Positions 1 through 7,527 of a stretch of DNA of 12,917 bases are shown piece by piece. A program made the translations under genes and the position numbers. How positions within the stretch are numbered: the stretch's first letter is position 1; each line of letters starts with the position of its first letter. The notes under the pieces are model-generated. The model made no database searches. It had not been told where the DNA came from and worked only from the letters and a program-made list of their open reading frames with translations. The stretch is from an uncultured Phascolarctobacterium sp. (GTDB lineage Bacteria > Bacillota > Negativicutes > Acidaminococcales > Acidaminococcaceae): assembly GCA_946002345.1 (NCBI GenBank), contig CAMFZA010000022.1:1-12917 (forward strand), written 5' to 3'.

Positions 1-76
1 TTTTATTGTTTTTGTAAATATTAGACGACGAGATGAAAAATTCTTTTAAATTGATGCCTTTACCTTTCTAAAAAAA

Positions 77-976
77 ATGGGGGTGTTCCGGATTGATAGA
101 ACAGACGCCAGAAAGTATAAACTTACACTAGCTGGTCTCATTTTCCTAGGGACAGAGGAAGCGATAGCAAGTCGTTTACCTCATTTTCATCTAGATTTCC
201 TAAACAAGAAAGGTAATCCTGATCGCTGGATTGATCGAGTTTCAAGCAACGATTTAAACTACCCGAACTTAAATGTGTTGAAGTATTACCGTATTGTAAG
301 AGACAAAATTTTTGCAACAATAGATGATCCCTTTGAGTTGGATAAAGATGCAATTAGAAAATCAAAAACTGAGTTGCAGGTCGTACTTAGAGAAGCACTC
401 GTTAACATGCTTATACATGCTGATTATTTAGACAAAGATAATCCTATAAGATGTGAAGTACACGATTTGTACTATGTTTTTACAAATCCAGGAACCATGA
501 GAATACCCAAGGATTTATTTTTTATAGGGAATTATTCTAACCCTAGAAATGATATTCTGCTGAGCTTCTTCAAAAAAATTGGCGCTGCGGAACGAGAAGG
601 GGGCGGTGGCAGGACTATATACGACTTTACTTTGAAAAACAACTTCAGAGAGCCTGAGCTTGACGTTGATCTTCAAAAGACCAAGTTGAAAATATGGACT
701 GCCTTTCCCAAAGAAGCATATACAGAATTCTCTCAAGACGTGCAAAACGTATTGCTCTATATACGAAATAACGGCTACGCACGTATGAGGGAAATTGAAA
801 AAAGTACAGGGCTAACAAATTATTCGGTGCGTAAGGCAATAAAACAACTGCTAGAGAATGACTTGATTCTCATTCACGGGCAAGGAAAAGCTACAATTTA
901 CGTTTGGAAACACAGTAAAATTGAAAATATAGCCGCCCTGGAAAAGATGAAAAGCTTGTTGATCAAGGGAAAATAG
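77..976 (+). CDS. C-terminal part of a Schlafen/AlbA_2-type ATPase (HATPase_c_4 plus winged helix), probably 5'-truncated
   Basis: The 299 visible residues match the back half of the AlbA_2 (Schlafen-like) putative transcriptional regulator/helicase-like family. Residues 104-117 (LREALVNMLIHADY) form the N-box of a GHKL-like HATPase_c_4 domain. NPGTM (137-141), SNPRND (154-159) and the glycine loop EREGGGG (172-178) complete it. A winged-helix domain follows at about 220-278. The N-terminal AlbA_2 domain expected in intact members (usually about 450-600 aa) is absent. No Shine-Dalgarno precedes the ATG at 77, and family-like residues (IDAFTFLKKMG) continue upstream in the same frame to a TAA at 47-49. 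The frame is then open again to the window edge. I infer a decayed or nonsense-interrupted gene, so ATG 77 is probably not a native start. These proteins are often accessory genes; the function here is unknown. It lies 35 bp upstream of dnaB on the same strand. Confidence 0.72.
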   Translation: MGVFRIDRTDARKYKLTLAGLIFLGTEEAIASRLPHFHLDFLNKKGNPDRWIDRVSSNDLNYPNLNVLKYYRIVRDKIFATIDDPFELDKDAIRKSKTELQVVLREALVNMLIHADYLDKDNPIRCEVHDLYYVFTNPGTMRIPKDLFFIGNYSNPRNDILLSFFKKIGAAEREGGGGRTIYDFTLKNNFREPELDVDLQKTKLKIWTAFPKEAYTEFSQDVQNVLLYIRNNGYARMREIEKSTGLTNYSVRKAIKQLLENDLILIHGQGKATIYVWKHSKIENIAALEKMKSLLIKGK

Positions 977-1011
977 TGTTCCCAATAATTTTATGATGGA
1001 GTAAATATTCT

Positions 1012-2364
1012 ATGGAAGAGAGAATACCACCTCAAAATATTGAAGCCGAGCAATCAGTTTTAGGCGCCATGCTCATCGACAAGGAGGCCATCGCTAAGGC
1101 TACAGAAATTCTTAGTGTTGATGATTTTTATCGTGAAGCACATAGAGTTATTTTCGGTGCTATGCTAGAACTGTATAACAAAAACGAGGCCGTGGATCTA
1201 ATCACGGTGACGGATATTTTGCGTCGTGATAATAAGCTGGAGGACATCGGTGGCATTGCCTACATTACCAGCCTGGCCAATGTTGTGCTTACGGCGGCCA
1301 ATGTCAAATACCATGCTGATATCGTGGCTGAAAAAAGCGTGCTGCGGCAGCTGGTCAAGGTGTCCACGGAAATTGCGGCTATGGGCTATGAAGCTAACGA
1401 TGAGGTTGGTGTGCTTTTGGATACGGCAGAAAGCCGTATTTTGGAGATAGCCAACCGCAAAAAGCGTACTGACTTTACGCCCATCAGTGCAGTGCTTATG
1501 GATAGCGTGCAGAATATCGAAAAGCTGCTCAATAATAAGGGTGGTCTGACAGGTATTCCCACCGGCTTCAATGATTTAGATAAGCTGACCAGCGGCCTGC
1601 ATCCTTCGGATTTTATTATTTTAGCAGCGCGTCCCTCCATGGGTAAAACTGCTTTGGCCTTAAATATTGTACAAAATGTGGCTTTGCGTGCCCATAAGCG
1701 AGTGGGCGGCGACCCGCGCAGTGTAGCCTTCTTTAGCCTGGAAATGAGCAAGGAGCAGCTGGTAAACCGTATGCTCTGTGCAGAAGCCAATATTGACAGC
1801 CAAAGGCTGCGGATTGGTGAAATGAACGACAAGGATTGGGATTCCTTGTGGGCAGCCTGCGATACTATGAGCAAGGCGAAAATTTATATCGATGATACTG
1901 CCGGTATTACGGTTATGGAAATGCGTAGTCGTGCGCGACGCCTGAAGGCGGAGCATGGGCTGGATTTAATCATTGTGGACTATCTGCAGCTGATGCAGGG
2001 CAGTGGCAAGCGCAATACGAGTGGCGACCGCCAGCAGGAGGTTTCCGAAATTTCCCGCTCCCTGAAGGCTTTAGCTCGTGAGCTAGATGTGCCTGTTTTG
2101 GCACTATCCCAGCTGAGCCGTGGTGTGGAGGCGCGTCAGGTAAAGCGCCCCATGCTCAGTGATTTGCGTGAATCCGGCTCCTTGGAGCAGGACGCAGACA
2201 TTGTTGCTTTCCTTTATCGTGAGGATTATTACAATCCTGAAACAGAAAACAAGCATACGGAGCTGATTATTGCCAAGCATCGTAACGGCCCTGTGGATAC
2301 TGTCAATCTATTCTTTCATAAGCAATTTACGAAATTTGTGGGCTTCACTAAGCGTGAGGAGTAA
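1012..2364 (+). CDS. dnaB: Replicative DNA helicase DnaB (DnaC in Bacillus)
   Basis: Hexameric 5'-3' helicase that unwinds DNA at the replication fork and recruits primase. The 450 residues are full length for the family. The N-terminal DnaB domain starts with the typical PPQNIEAEQSVLGAML (6-21) and runs to about residue 105, followed by a linker. The RecA-like motor has Walker A ARPSMGKT (206-213; the first Gly of the loop is Ala, as also seen in Firmicutes), FSLEMS (241-246), Walker B LIIVDYLQLM (319-328), SDLRESGSLEQDADIV (383-398) and KHRNGP (422-427). Every catalytic motif looks intact and I see no intein or insertion. A weak ribosome binding site, TGGAG (997-1001), lies 10 nt before the ATG. 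The gene ends at a bidirectional terminator and faces rplI, whereas in many Firmicutes rplI and dnaB are co-directional neighbours. Confidence 0.98.
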   Translation: MEERIPPQNIEAEQSVLGAMLIDKEAIAKATEILSVDDFYREAHRVIFGAMLELYNKNEAVDLITVTDILRRDNKLEDIGGIAYITSLANVVLTAANVKYHADIVAEKSVLRQLVKVSTEIAAMGYEANDEVGVLLDTAESRILEIANRKKRTDFTPISAVLMDSVQNIEKLLNNKGGLTGIPTGFNDLDKLTSGLHPSDFIILAARPSMGKTALALNIVQNVALRAHKRVGGDPRSVAFFSLEMSKEQLVNRMLCAEANIDSQRLRIGEMNDKDWDSLWAACDTMSKAKIYIDDTAGITVMEMRSRARRLKAEHGLDLIIVDYLQLMQGSGKRNTSGDRQQEVSEISRSLKALARELDVPVLALSQLSRGVEARQVKRPMLSDLRESGSLEQDADIVAFLYREDYYNPETENKHTELIIAKHRNGPVDTVNLFFHKQFTKFVGFTKREE

Positions 2365-2376
2365 TTTCAAAATACA

Positions 2377-2420
2377 AAAAGACACAGTTGCCAAAATTAC
2401 AAATGACAACTGTGTCTTTT
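2377..2420. terminator. Bidirectional intrinsic terminator between dnaB and rplI
   Basis: A perfect 14-bp inverted repeat, AAAAGACACAGTTG (2377-2390) and CAACTGTGTCTTTT (2407-2420), is separated by a 16-nt loop. A-rich flanks on the left and T-rich on the right give a U-tract in both directions, so it can stop both dnaB (plus) and the yybS-gdpP-rplI transcript (minus). Its position between two convergent stop codons fits. Confidence 0.9.
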
Positions 2421-2432
2421 ATTATGCCTGTT

Positions 2433-2879
2433 TTATTCAGCTTCAACCATTACCTTAAAGGTAGCAGTTACATCGGTGTGCAGCTTGGCTACAGCAGTGT
2501 ATTCACCCAAGCCCTTTACTGCACTCTTTAATTCGATTTTGCGACGGTCAATGTTCAACCCAGTTTGCTTAATCAAGGCTTCAGCAACATCCTTGCTGGT
2601 TACAGAACCGAACATTTTGCCGTTTTCACCCACGCGCACCTTCATACTAACAACGATTTTTTCAATTTGTGCGCCTAATACCACAGCTTCATCCTTGGCC
2701 TGGGCAGCACGATGAGCAGCAGTTGCCTTGTCGGCCTTAGCCTGATTCAAATTAGCAGCAGTTGCTTCCTTAGCCAGCTTGCGGGGCAGCAGGAAGTTAC
2801 GACCATAGCCCTCAGCAGTTTCTACAATATCACCTTTTTTACCTAAGCTTTTAACATCTTGCAGCAGAATTACTTTCAT
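2433..2879 (-). CDS. rplI: 50S ribosomal protein L9
   Basis: Primary 23S rRNA-binding protein of the large subunit that helps limit frameshifting and hopping. The 148 residues match the usual length. The N-terminal domain carries the conserved start [20 protein letters not shown] and the signature [13 protein letters not shown] (24-36). A long Ala/Lys-rich connecting helix spans about 40-75, and the C-terminal domain holds [15 protein letters not shown] (88-102). The start codon lies inside the 3' end of gdpP (29-bp overlap), with an AGAGGAG ribosome binding site just upstream, so translation is probably coupled to gdpP. It is the last gene before the terminator at 2377-2420. Confidence 0.98.
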   Translation of the reverse strand: MKVILLQDVKSLGKKGDIVETAEGYGRNFLLPRKLAKEATAANLNQAKADKATAAHRAAQAKDEAVVLGAQIEKIVVSMKVRVGENGKMFGSVTSKDVAEALIKQTGLNIDRRKIELKSAVKGLGEYTAVAKLHTDVTATFKVMVEAE

Positions 2880-4929
2880 TATTATCTCGCTCCTCTAATT
2901 GTTTTTTTGCTAATGCAATAATTTGCGGTTCCACATCCTTGGCACGCTTGTTGGCAAGCTGTACGCCAGCCACCGTCTGGTGACCACCGCCGCCCAGCTC
3001 TTCCATAATCACCTGCACATTGACGCTACCGTCACTGCGGGCACTAATGCCAAGATAACCGTCTTTATATTCAACAATTGCTACACCCACAGCAATACCG
3101 TCCACTGTAATCAGTGAATCTGCTGTTTGCGCAGCAAGCACGGAAGACCTAGTTTCACGCACTGCATTCCGCATAAGGGAAATAGCCAGGCCCGGAATGG
3201 GAGTTTTGGCCTCAGCGATAAGCTTTGCTCTCGCCTGTACCGTTCCCAAATCATCCTTAAACAACAATCTTACTAAATTGGGGTCCGCCCCACTGCGGCG
3301 CAAAAGAGCCGCAGCCTCAAAGGTACGCTCGCCCGTCTGCACGGCAAAGTTTTTCGTATCCAGAACAATGCCCGCATATAAAGCCGTAGCCTCCGCCGCC
3401 GTTATTTCCAAGCTATCATCGAAATAGCAGATCAGCTCCGTTACCAGCTCACTAGTCGATGAGCTAGAGGGCTCCAAGTACAGGAGCACTGTGTTGCTGA
3501 TAATATCCTCCGCGCGGCGATGATGGTCCACGATGATGCGCGTTTTGGCCGCCTCCAGCACCGCTCTGGAAGCTGATAGAGTCGCCCTATGATGATCCAC
3601 CAGCACCAGCAGACTCTTAGGAGTCAACAGCTTGAGGGCCTCCTCCTCCGATACTACAATATCAAAATACTTGGTTTCATTATCTGAAAGAATAATATTT
3701 TCGTGCTCCAGCACCTCGGCTATACGATTATAATATTCGTTACCAGTTTTGGATAGATTGTAGGTGTCCTTGTTATAGGATAGGCCCAGCTTGGCCATAC
3801 CCACCGTGGCACCAATGGCGTCATAATCCTCGTTATGATGACCCATGACAAAAATTTTTTCTGCCTGCTGCATTTGCTCATGAATAGTCTGAGCCACAAT
3901 ACGCGCCCGCACACGGGTACTCTTAGCTGCAACAGTGGCAGTACCACCAAAGAATTGCGTGTTTTTATCCTTCAGGACTACCGCTTGGTCACCGCCACGC
4001 CCCAAGGCCATATACAGACTCTTGTTGGCATTTTGAATTAACTCCTCTAAGGTAACACCATCACAGGCCACACCGATACTAAAGGTAGGCGCAAATTTGT
4101 TACCGGCACGAATCTCCCGTACCTGGTCCAAAATGGTAAATTTATCCTCCATCATGTTCAGGACGGCAGCCTGAGTAAAGCCCACCAAACAGCTTTCCTT
4201 ATTCATACGGCAGATAAAGCCCTGATGGGAGCTGGCCCATTTAGTCAAAAGCTCATTAATTTCACCATTAAGGTTAGCAATGCTGGTTTCGCTAATACCC
4301 CTGGTTACCTCTTCATAATTGTCAAAGCGCACATAGGCAAGACAAAGCTTATCATTATTACATTTTTGCTTCAACAGCTCATATTCCGTAATATCCGTCA
4401 AATAAACCATTAACCCGCTAACGGTTTCCATGCTATCCTTTTTGCTAGTGCGCTCCTGAGTTTGTACGCTGGCATACTTCATGCGATAATAGCGTCCTTC
4501 CAGCTGGATAACCTGTTCACCATCGCGAACGCTAAGCAGTTCAAAGGCGTTGGCTGGTAAAGGCAAAACCTCCTCCGGACGCTTGCCCTCCAGGTTCCTT
4601 TTGCCCACCCATTGCTGGAACAGCTCATTCTTCCACTGCAGCTTACCATCCTTAGAAAAAACGGCCATACCTATGTCCAGCTTGCGCACGGCAAAATGAT
4701 TGGTCCGCTCAATATTGCGGATAATATTATCTAGATAGCTACTAAAGAAAATCTCCTTATTGATGAAATTGCGGCGGGCAAAATAATAGGTTACCCCTAC
4801 AACCACCAGCGCCGGAATAATCATCTTGGGCTGCAAATAGCACACCAACAACGAAAGGGCGATAATCACCAACAAATACACATTGGTATCCACCCGAGAA
4901 TTCATATTACGGTTAAACCTGTTGAACAT
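2851..4929 (-). CDS. gdpP: Cyclic-di-AMP phosphodiesterase GdpP (YybT), membrane bound
   Basis: Hydrolyses c-di-AMP to pApA and so controls wall, potassium and osmotic homeostasis. The 692 residues have the full family architecture. Two transmembrane helices lie at about 15-33 and 36-51, then a PAS-like domain (about 80-180). A degenerate GGDEF domain (about 190-320) lacks a true GGDEF motif and ends in ALGRGGDQ (308-315). The DHH domain has [10 protein letters not shown] (364-373) with the D-x-D metal ligands D368/D370, VDHHR at 444-448, VDHH at 467-470 and LDTKNF (523-528). DHHA1 carries [10 protein letters not shown] (646-655). All metal ligands appear present, so the enzyme should be active. 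The ribosome binding site GAGGTG (4937-4942) is 7 nt before the ATG. It follows yybS and overlaps rplI by 29 bp. Confidence 0.96.
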   Translation of the reverse strand: MFNRFNRNMNSRVDTNVYLLVIIALSLLVCYLQPKMIIPALVVVGVTYYFARRNFINKEIFFSSYLDNIIRNIERTNHFAVRKLDIGMAVFSKDGKLQWKNELFQQWVGKRNLEGKRPEEVLPLPANAFELLSVRDGEQVIQLEGRYYRMKYASVQTQERTSKKDSMETVSGLMVYLTDITEYELLKQKCNNDKLCLAYVRFDNYEEVTRGISETSIANLNGEINELLTKWASSHQGFICRMNKESCLVGFTQAAVLNMMEDKFTILDQVREIRAGNKFAPTFSIGVACDGVTLEELIQNANKSLYMALGRGGDQAVVLKDKNTQFFGGTATVAAKSTRVRARIVAQTIHEQMQQAEKIFVMGHHNEDYDAIGATVGMAKLGLSYNKDTYNLSKTGNEYYNRIAEVLEHENIILSDNETKYFDIVVSEEEALKLLTPKSLLVLVDHHRATLSASRAVLEAAKTRIIVDHHRRAEDIISNTVLLYLEPSSSSTSELVTELICYFDDSLEITAAEATALYAGIVLDTKNFAVQTGERTFEAAALLRRSGADPNLVRLLFKDDLGTVQARAKLIAEAKTPIPGLAISLMRNAVRETRSSVLAAQTADSLITVDGIAVGVAIVEYKDGYLGISARSDGSVNVQVIMEELGGGGHQTVAGVQLANKRAKDVEPQIIALAKKQLEERDNNESNSAARC

Positions 4930-4987
4930 ACAGCTTCACCTCACTTATAAACAGATGACAAGTAACTATCACTTTCATCTTAACTTA

Positions 4988-5090
4988 AAAATCGTCTAGA
5001 AGGTGTTAGATACGAGGAATCTTGACGACGGCGTACTAGAGGTACGTCTAGGAAAGATGACGAAGTAGATGACGCCTTATAGGCGATTTT
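4988..5090. repeat. Structured ~103-bp intergenic element between yybS and gdpP (putative dispersed repeat)
   Basis: The spacer is bounded by a 7-bp inverted repeat, AAAATCG (4988-4994) and CGATTTT (5084-5090), and abuts the yybS stop codon. Inside are a hairpin CGTAC/GTACG (5032-5036, 5042-5046), a hairpin CGCCT/AGGCG (5073-5077, 5081-5085), a tandem AGATGACG at 5055-5062 and 5067-5074 (12-nt period), and a direct repeat CGTCTAG (4993-4999, 5045-5051). No coding sequence is evident, and the composition differs from a plain ribosome-binding-site spacer. Only one copy lies in this window, so the dispersed nature is inferred from its architecture. It could instead be an mRNA-processing or attenuation structure in the operon leader of gdpP. 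Confidence 0.5.
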
Positions 5091-6043
5091 CACCGGCGAT
5101 TCCGAATCTTGCGGAAGTCAAAGACCATATCAAACGCCCCCACATACACAATAATCTGGGAAAAGAAAGGAATCATAAACATCAGAGCTGTACCAATATT
5201 GGCCCACCACCGGGGCTTGTGCTTCGTCTCCACATACCAATACACCAGCACAATCCCTTGAAAAACCAGACTAAAGCTGCACACAGTCTGCACATTTACT
5301 GCTGCTGCATACATCCAACTGCTTTGGTCGGTCTGATAAAAATAGGTTACTGCCAACAGGGACAGAAAATAAGGCCACAGCACCCACTGGGGCACCTTCA
5401 GCATAATAAAAGGCGGAAAGCTGGCAAAGCTATCCCCCAGCTTAGTCAAAATCTTTTTGGCACAAATATAGTTGATGAAGGCCATAATAGGCGCACAAAT
5501 CAAGAAAGCACCGGGCATAATAATCTTCATCATGCGAAACATTTCCTTGTAGCCTTCAATACTAGTCTTGATGTCGGACTCGCTCATACCATGCTCACGA
5601 TAATACTCAGCCAGCTGTACCAGACTTTCGTCAAAGGAGGTGAACATCATATTGATGGGGTCGATGCCCAGCACCACAAAGCTTAATACAATATTCAAAA
5701 CTAGTGCAATGATGCCACCAATAGTACCAAAGGCCATTAGCTTCATGGGGGCAAGATGACGGCGCATGCATTCACCCAAAATTAAGCCCAAAAGGCCAAA
5801 GATAGCCGCCAAGAAAAAGGCATTGACGGGGCTCATAATCATGGCAATGATGATGGTCGCCACTAATAGGGTCATTATGCTCCATTTCAAGCCATGACGA
5901 CTGCCACAAATCACAATGGGCAGGGGCCAAACGAAATTTACGAAGGCTCCCAGCACGGGCACATACATGCTTATTAAAGCCATGACGATGGCAATGGCAG
6001 CCAAAATGCCGGCCTCTACCATGGCGGATGTTTTACGAATCAC
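5090..6043 (-). CDS. yybS: YybS-like DUF2232 integral membrane protein
   Basis: A 317-residue polytopic protein with about eight hydrophobic segments. The first two lie at about 11-30 and 32-48 and the remainder up to about residue 305; the tail is basic (KIRNRR). Length, topology and position directly upstream of gdpP and rplI match the DUF2232/YybS family of Firmicutes, which resembles the S component of ECF-type transporters; its molecular role is not established. The start is GTG (6041-6043), supported by a strong AAAGGAGG (6051-6058) 7 nt upstream. It is the first gene of the yybS-gdpP-rplI transcript and is served by the promoter at 6106-6134. Confidence 0.88.
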   Translation of the reverse strand: MIRKTSAMVEAGILAAIAIVMALISMYVPVLGAFVNFVWPLPIVICGSRHGLKWSIMTLLVATIIIAMIMSPVNAFFLAAIFGLLGLILGECMRRHLAPMKLMAFGTIGGIIALVLNIVLSFVVLGIDPINMMFTSFDESLVQLAEYYREHGMSESDIKTSIEGYKEMFRMMKIIMPGAFLICAPIMAFINYICAKKILTKLGDSFASFPPFIMLKVPQWVLWPYFLSLLAVTYFYQTDQSSWMYAAAVNVQTVCSFSLVFQGIVLVYWYVETKHKPRWWANIGTALMFMIPFFSQIIVYVGAFDMVFDFRKIRNRR

Positions 6044-6050
6044 AGAATAT

Positions 6051-6058
6051 CCTCCTTT
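6051..6058 (-). promoter_or_regulatory. Ribosome binding site deciding the GTG start of yybS
   Basis: CCTCCTTT on the plus strand reads AAAGGAGG on the minus strand, 7 nt before GTG. No ATG competes nearby, so the GTG start is well supported. Confidence 0.85.
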
Positions 6059-6105
6059 GTTACGCAGGTTCGCTTCTTAAATTGGGTATAGTAGTTCAAT
6101 ATATT

Positions 6106-6134
6106 ATTGTACTACATAAAAGCACTAAAAGCAA
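6106..6134 (-). promoter_or_regulatory. Probable sigma-A type promoter of yybS-gdpP-rplI
   Basis: On the minus strand, TTGCTT (6129-6134) as -35 and TACAAT (6106-6111) as -10 are separated by exactly 17 nt. Transcription would start near 6099 and leave a leader of about 55 nt before the yybS GTG. The direct repeats and the palindrome further upstream (6158-6214) lie where an activator or UP-like element could act. Confidence 0.6.
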
Positions 6135-6157
6135 AGGCTTTCACTGTAAATTTAACG

Positions 6158-6214
6158 CGAACATTCTTTTCTCCAACGTTGGGTTGCCCATAAAATTACT
6201 ACGAACATTCTTTT
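6158..6214. repeat. 13-bp direct repeat flanking a 10-bp palindrome upstream of the yybS promoter
   Basis: CGAACATTCTTTT occurs exactly at 6158-6170 and 6202-6214, 44 bp apart (about four helical turns). Between the copies lies the perfect palindrome CCAACGTTGG (6173-6182). The spacing places all of it upstream of the predicted -35 of yybS. It could be an operator or the trace of an old duplication. The rest of the 300-bp gene-free stretch 6044-6343 holds only the yybS promoter and the terminator at 6293-6335. Confidence 0.45.
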
Positions 6215-6292
6215 TGGTATATTTTCAGGTATAATTAATTTTTAGTATATTTGGTCTTGTGCAATAGACCTAATTCCTCTTGTCTAAAGAAT

Positions 6293-6335
6293 AAAACAGC
6301 TAGCTGCGGTATTTCGTACTACAGCTAGCTGTTTT
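6293..6335. terminator. Intrinsic terminator after the 386-aa protein operon
   Basis: A perfect 14-bp inverted repeat, AAAACAGCTAGCTG (6293-6306) and CAGCTAGCTGTTTT (6322-6335), has a 15-nt loop in which GTA and TAC can also pair. On the minus strand it ends in TTTTATTCTTT and serves the operon ending at 6344. It is a close relative of the terminator at 11827-11869. Confidence 0.9.
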
Positions 6336-6343
6336 GCTATGTG

Positions 6344-7504
6344 TTATTTATGCATGCTCTGGAAAGCATTGATAATGATTTGCTGGTAGTTTTCCACATC
6401 TGTTTCTGTGAGCTGGGGGATGAGCCAATAATCTCGATATTCTGTAGTCACCACCATGGAGAGGACGGCACTGATTTTCGGCAGTGTTCCTGCCCCACGC
6501 ATAACACCGTGTACAGAATTGCTCATAAAGGTCACGCCGCCGGCATCCTGACTCACCAGCTGATTTAACTTCGCCAGCAGCTGCACCTTAGCAGCAGCAC
6601 TATCCACTTGGGCAAGCTCAGCAGCAACAGCGCTGATCTCCTCGGCAATGGCCTTAGTAGCATCTGCCAAGGCCCCAGGAGCAAGGGGCATCATCTGCTC
6701 CTCAAAGCGTATTGGCAAGTGCAGACCCTTACCTGCAACAAAAAGGGCCCGACCCAAGGGCGTGCAATCCAGACCTCTTTGTGCTCGTACCATAAACGTA
6801 TTCTCGGGTACTGAGTCTGCTAAGGCCGGAATATAAGCTTTGGATTCTACCACAACAGTAGGAATTTTGTCCAAGCCCACTTGGCCCATGATGGCACCCT
6901 TTTCGGCAAAATCGGTGTTACCCTCATAGTCCTCATCAGGGCCAATGCCACCATCCGTGCCATTGATAACCAACATCAGAGAAACGGGAATGTTGTCAAT
7001 ATCGATTACTGTGGCGGCAAATTTGTCGATTCTTCCCTCTAGCTTGGTGGAGCCTAACAGCACACCATCGCCCATATTCCTTGCAAAGCTGTCCATAACA
7101 GCCTGAGCGCAGGCACCCTGCAAAGCAACGGCAGTTTCCATAGCACCCTGTCCATAAATACGACCAAAGGTATTGACAGCAGTGTTTTGGGTATAAATGG
7201 CATCCATGCCCAAAGCACGCTGGGCCAACTCACTTTCTGCCGGAGTAAACCTACGGCGAGCAGCAACTGTCCCCTGTCCCCCTGCAGCAGTTGTTATGGT
7301 AATGGAACCAGAGGGTAAATCCACATCTACCTTGGCAATAGTGGTATCAAGGGGCACAGCCCTTTGTAAAAGACTTGCTGCCACTGCAAAGCCAGCGGAA
7401 TCATCCTGCACAAAGCCGCAATGACTGTGCACATGACCTACACCCACATGACCGCTAATGCCATATACACCTTGCTTGGCAGCTGAAAGCTTAATAGTTG
7501 TCAT
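6344..7504 (-). CDS. Uncharacterised 386-aa cytoplasmic protein with an N-terminal GHVGVGHVHSH motif
   Basis: I do not recognise the family. There is no signal peptide or transmembrane segment. Visible landmarks are a His-rich motif GHVGVGHVHSHCG (18-30: H19, H24, H26, H28, C29) followed by QDDSAG (33-38), an acidic glycine motif NGTDGGIGPDEDYEGN (181-196), an Ala-rich helix at about 277-312, and NSVHGVMRGAG (329-339). The clustered His and Asp residues suggest metal binding and an enzymatic role; this is inference only. The composition is balanced and the frame is long and uninterrupted, so it should be an expressed protein. The ribosome binding site is weak (AGG, about 10 nt before the ATG). 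It is the last gene of the operon, 23 bp after the symporter remnant and downstream of asparaginase, so a link to amino acid metabolism is plausible. The strong terminator at 6293-6335 follows. Confidence 0.8.
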   Translation of the reverse strand: MTTIKLSAAKQGVYGISGHVGVGHVHSHCGFVQDDSAGFAVAASLLQRAVPLDTTIAKVDVDLPSGSITITTAAGGQGTVAARRRFTPAESELAQRALGMDAIYTQNTAVNTFGRIYGQGAMETAVALQGACAQAVMDSFARNMGDGVLLGSTKLEGRIDKFAATVIDIDNIPVSLMLVINGTDGGIGPDEDYEGNTDFAEKGAIMGQVGLDKIPTVVVESKAYIPALADSVPENTFMVRAQRGLDCTPLGRALFVAGKGLHLPIRFEEQMMPLAPGALADATKAIAEEISAVAAELAQVDSAAAKVQLLAKLNQLVSQDAGGVTFMSNSVHGVMRGAGTLPKISAVLSMVVTTEYRDYWLIPQLTETDVENYQQIIINAFQSMHK

Positions 7505-7527
7505 TTTTATCGCCTATTTTCTCGTGC

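Noticed and set aside
1386..1956. Open frames of 98-162 aa antisense to dnaB
   Set aside because: They are shadows of the dnaB coding frame with no ribosome binding site or recognisable domain.
5069..5686. 205-aa open frame on the plus strand opposite yybS
   Set aside because: It lies antisense to most of yybS, is His/Gln/Asn-rich in a way typical of antisense reading of a membrane protein gene, has no ribosome binding site, and resembles no family.
6158..6182. Possible LexA/SOS box near CGAAC upstream of yybS
   Set aside because: The second half-site (GTTCG-like at the required spacing) is missing, and yybS-gdpP-rplI are not expected SOS genes.
6251..6268. GGTCT/AGACC inverted repeat as a terminator or operator
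   Set aside because: The stem has only 5 bp, with an 8-nt loop and no U-tract; this is expected by chance in AT-rich intergenic DNA.
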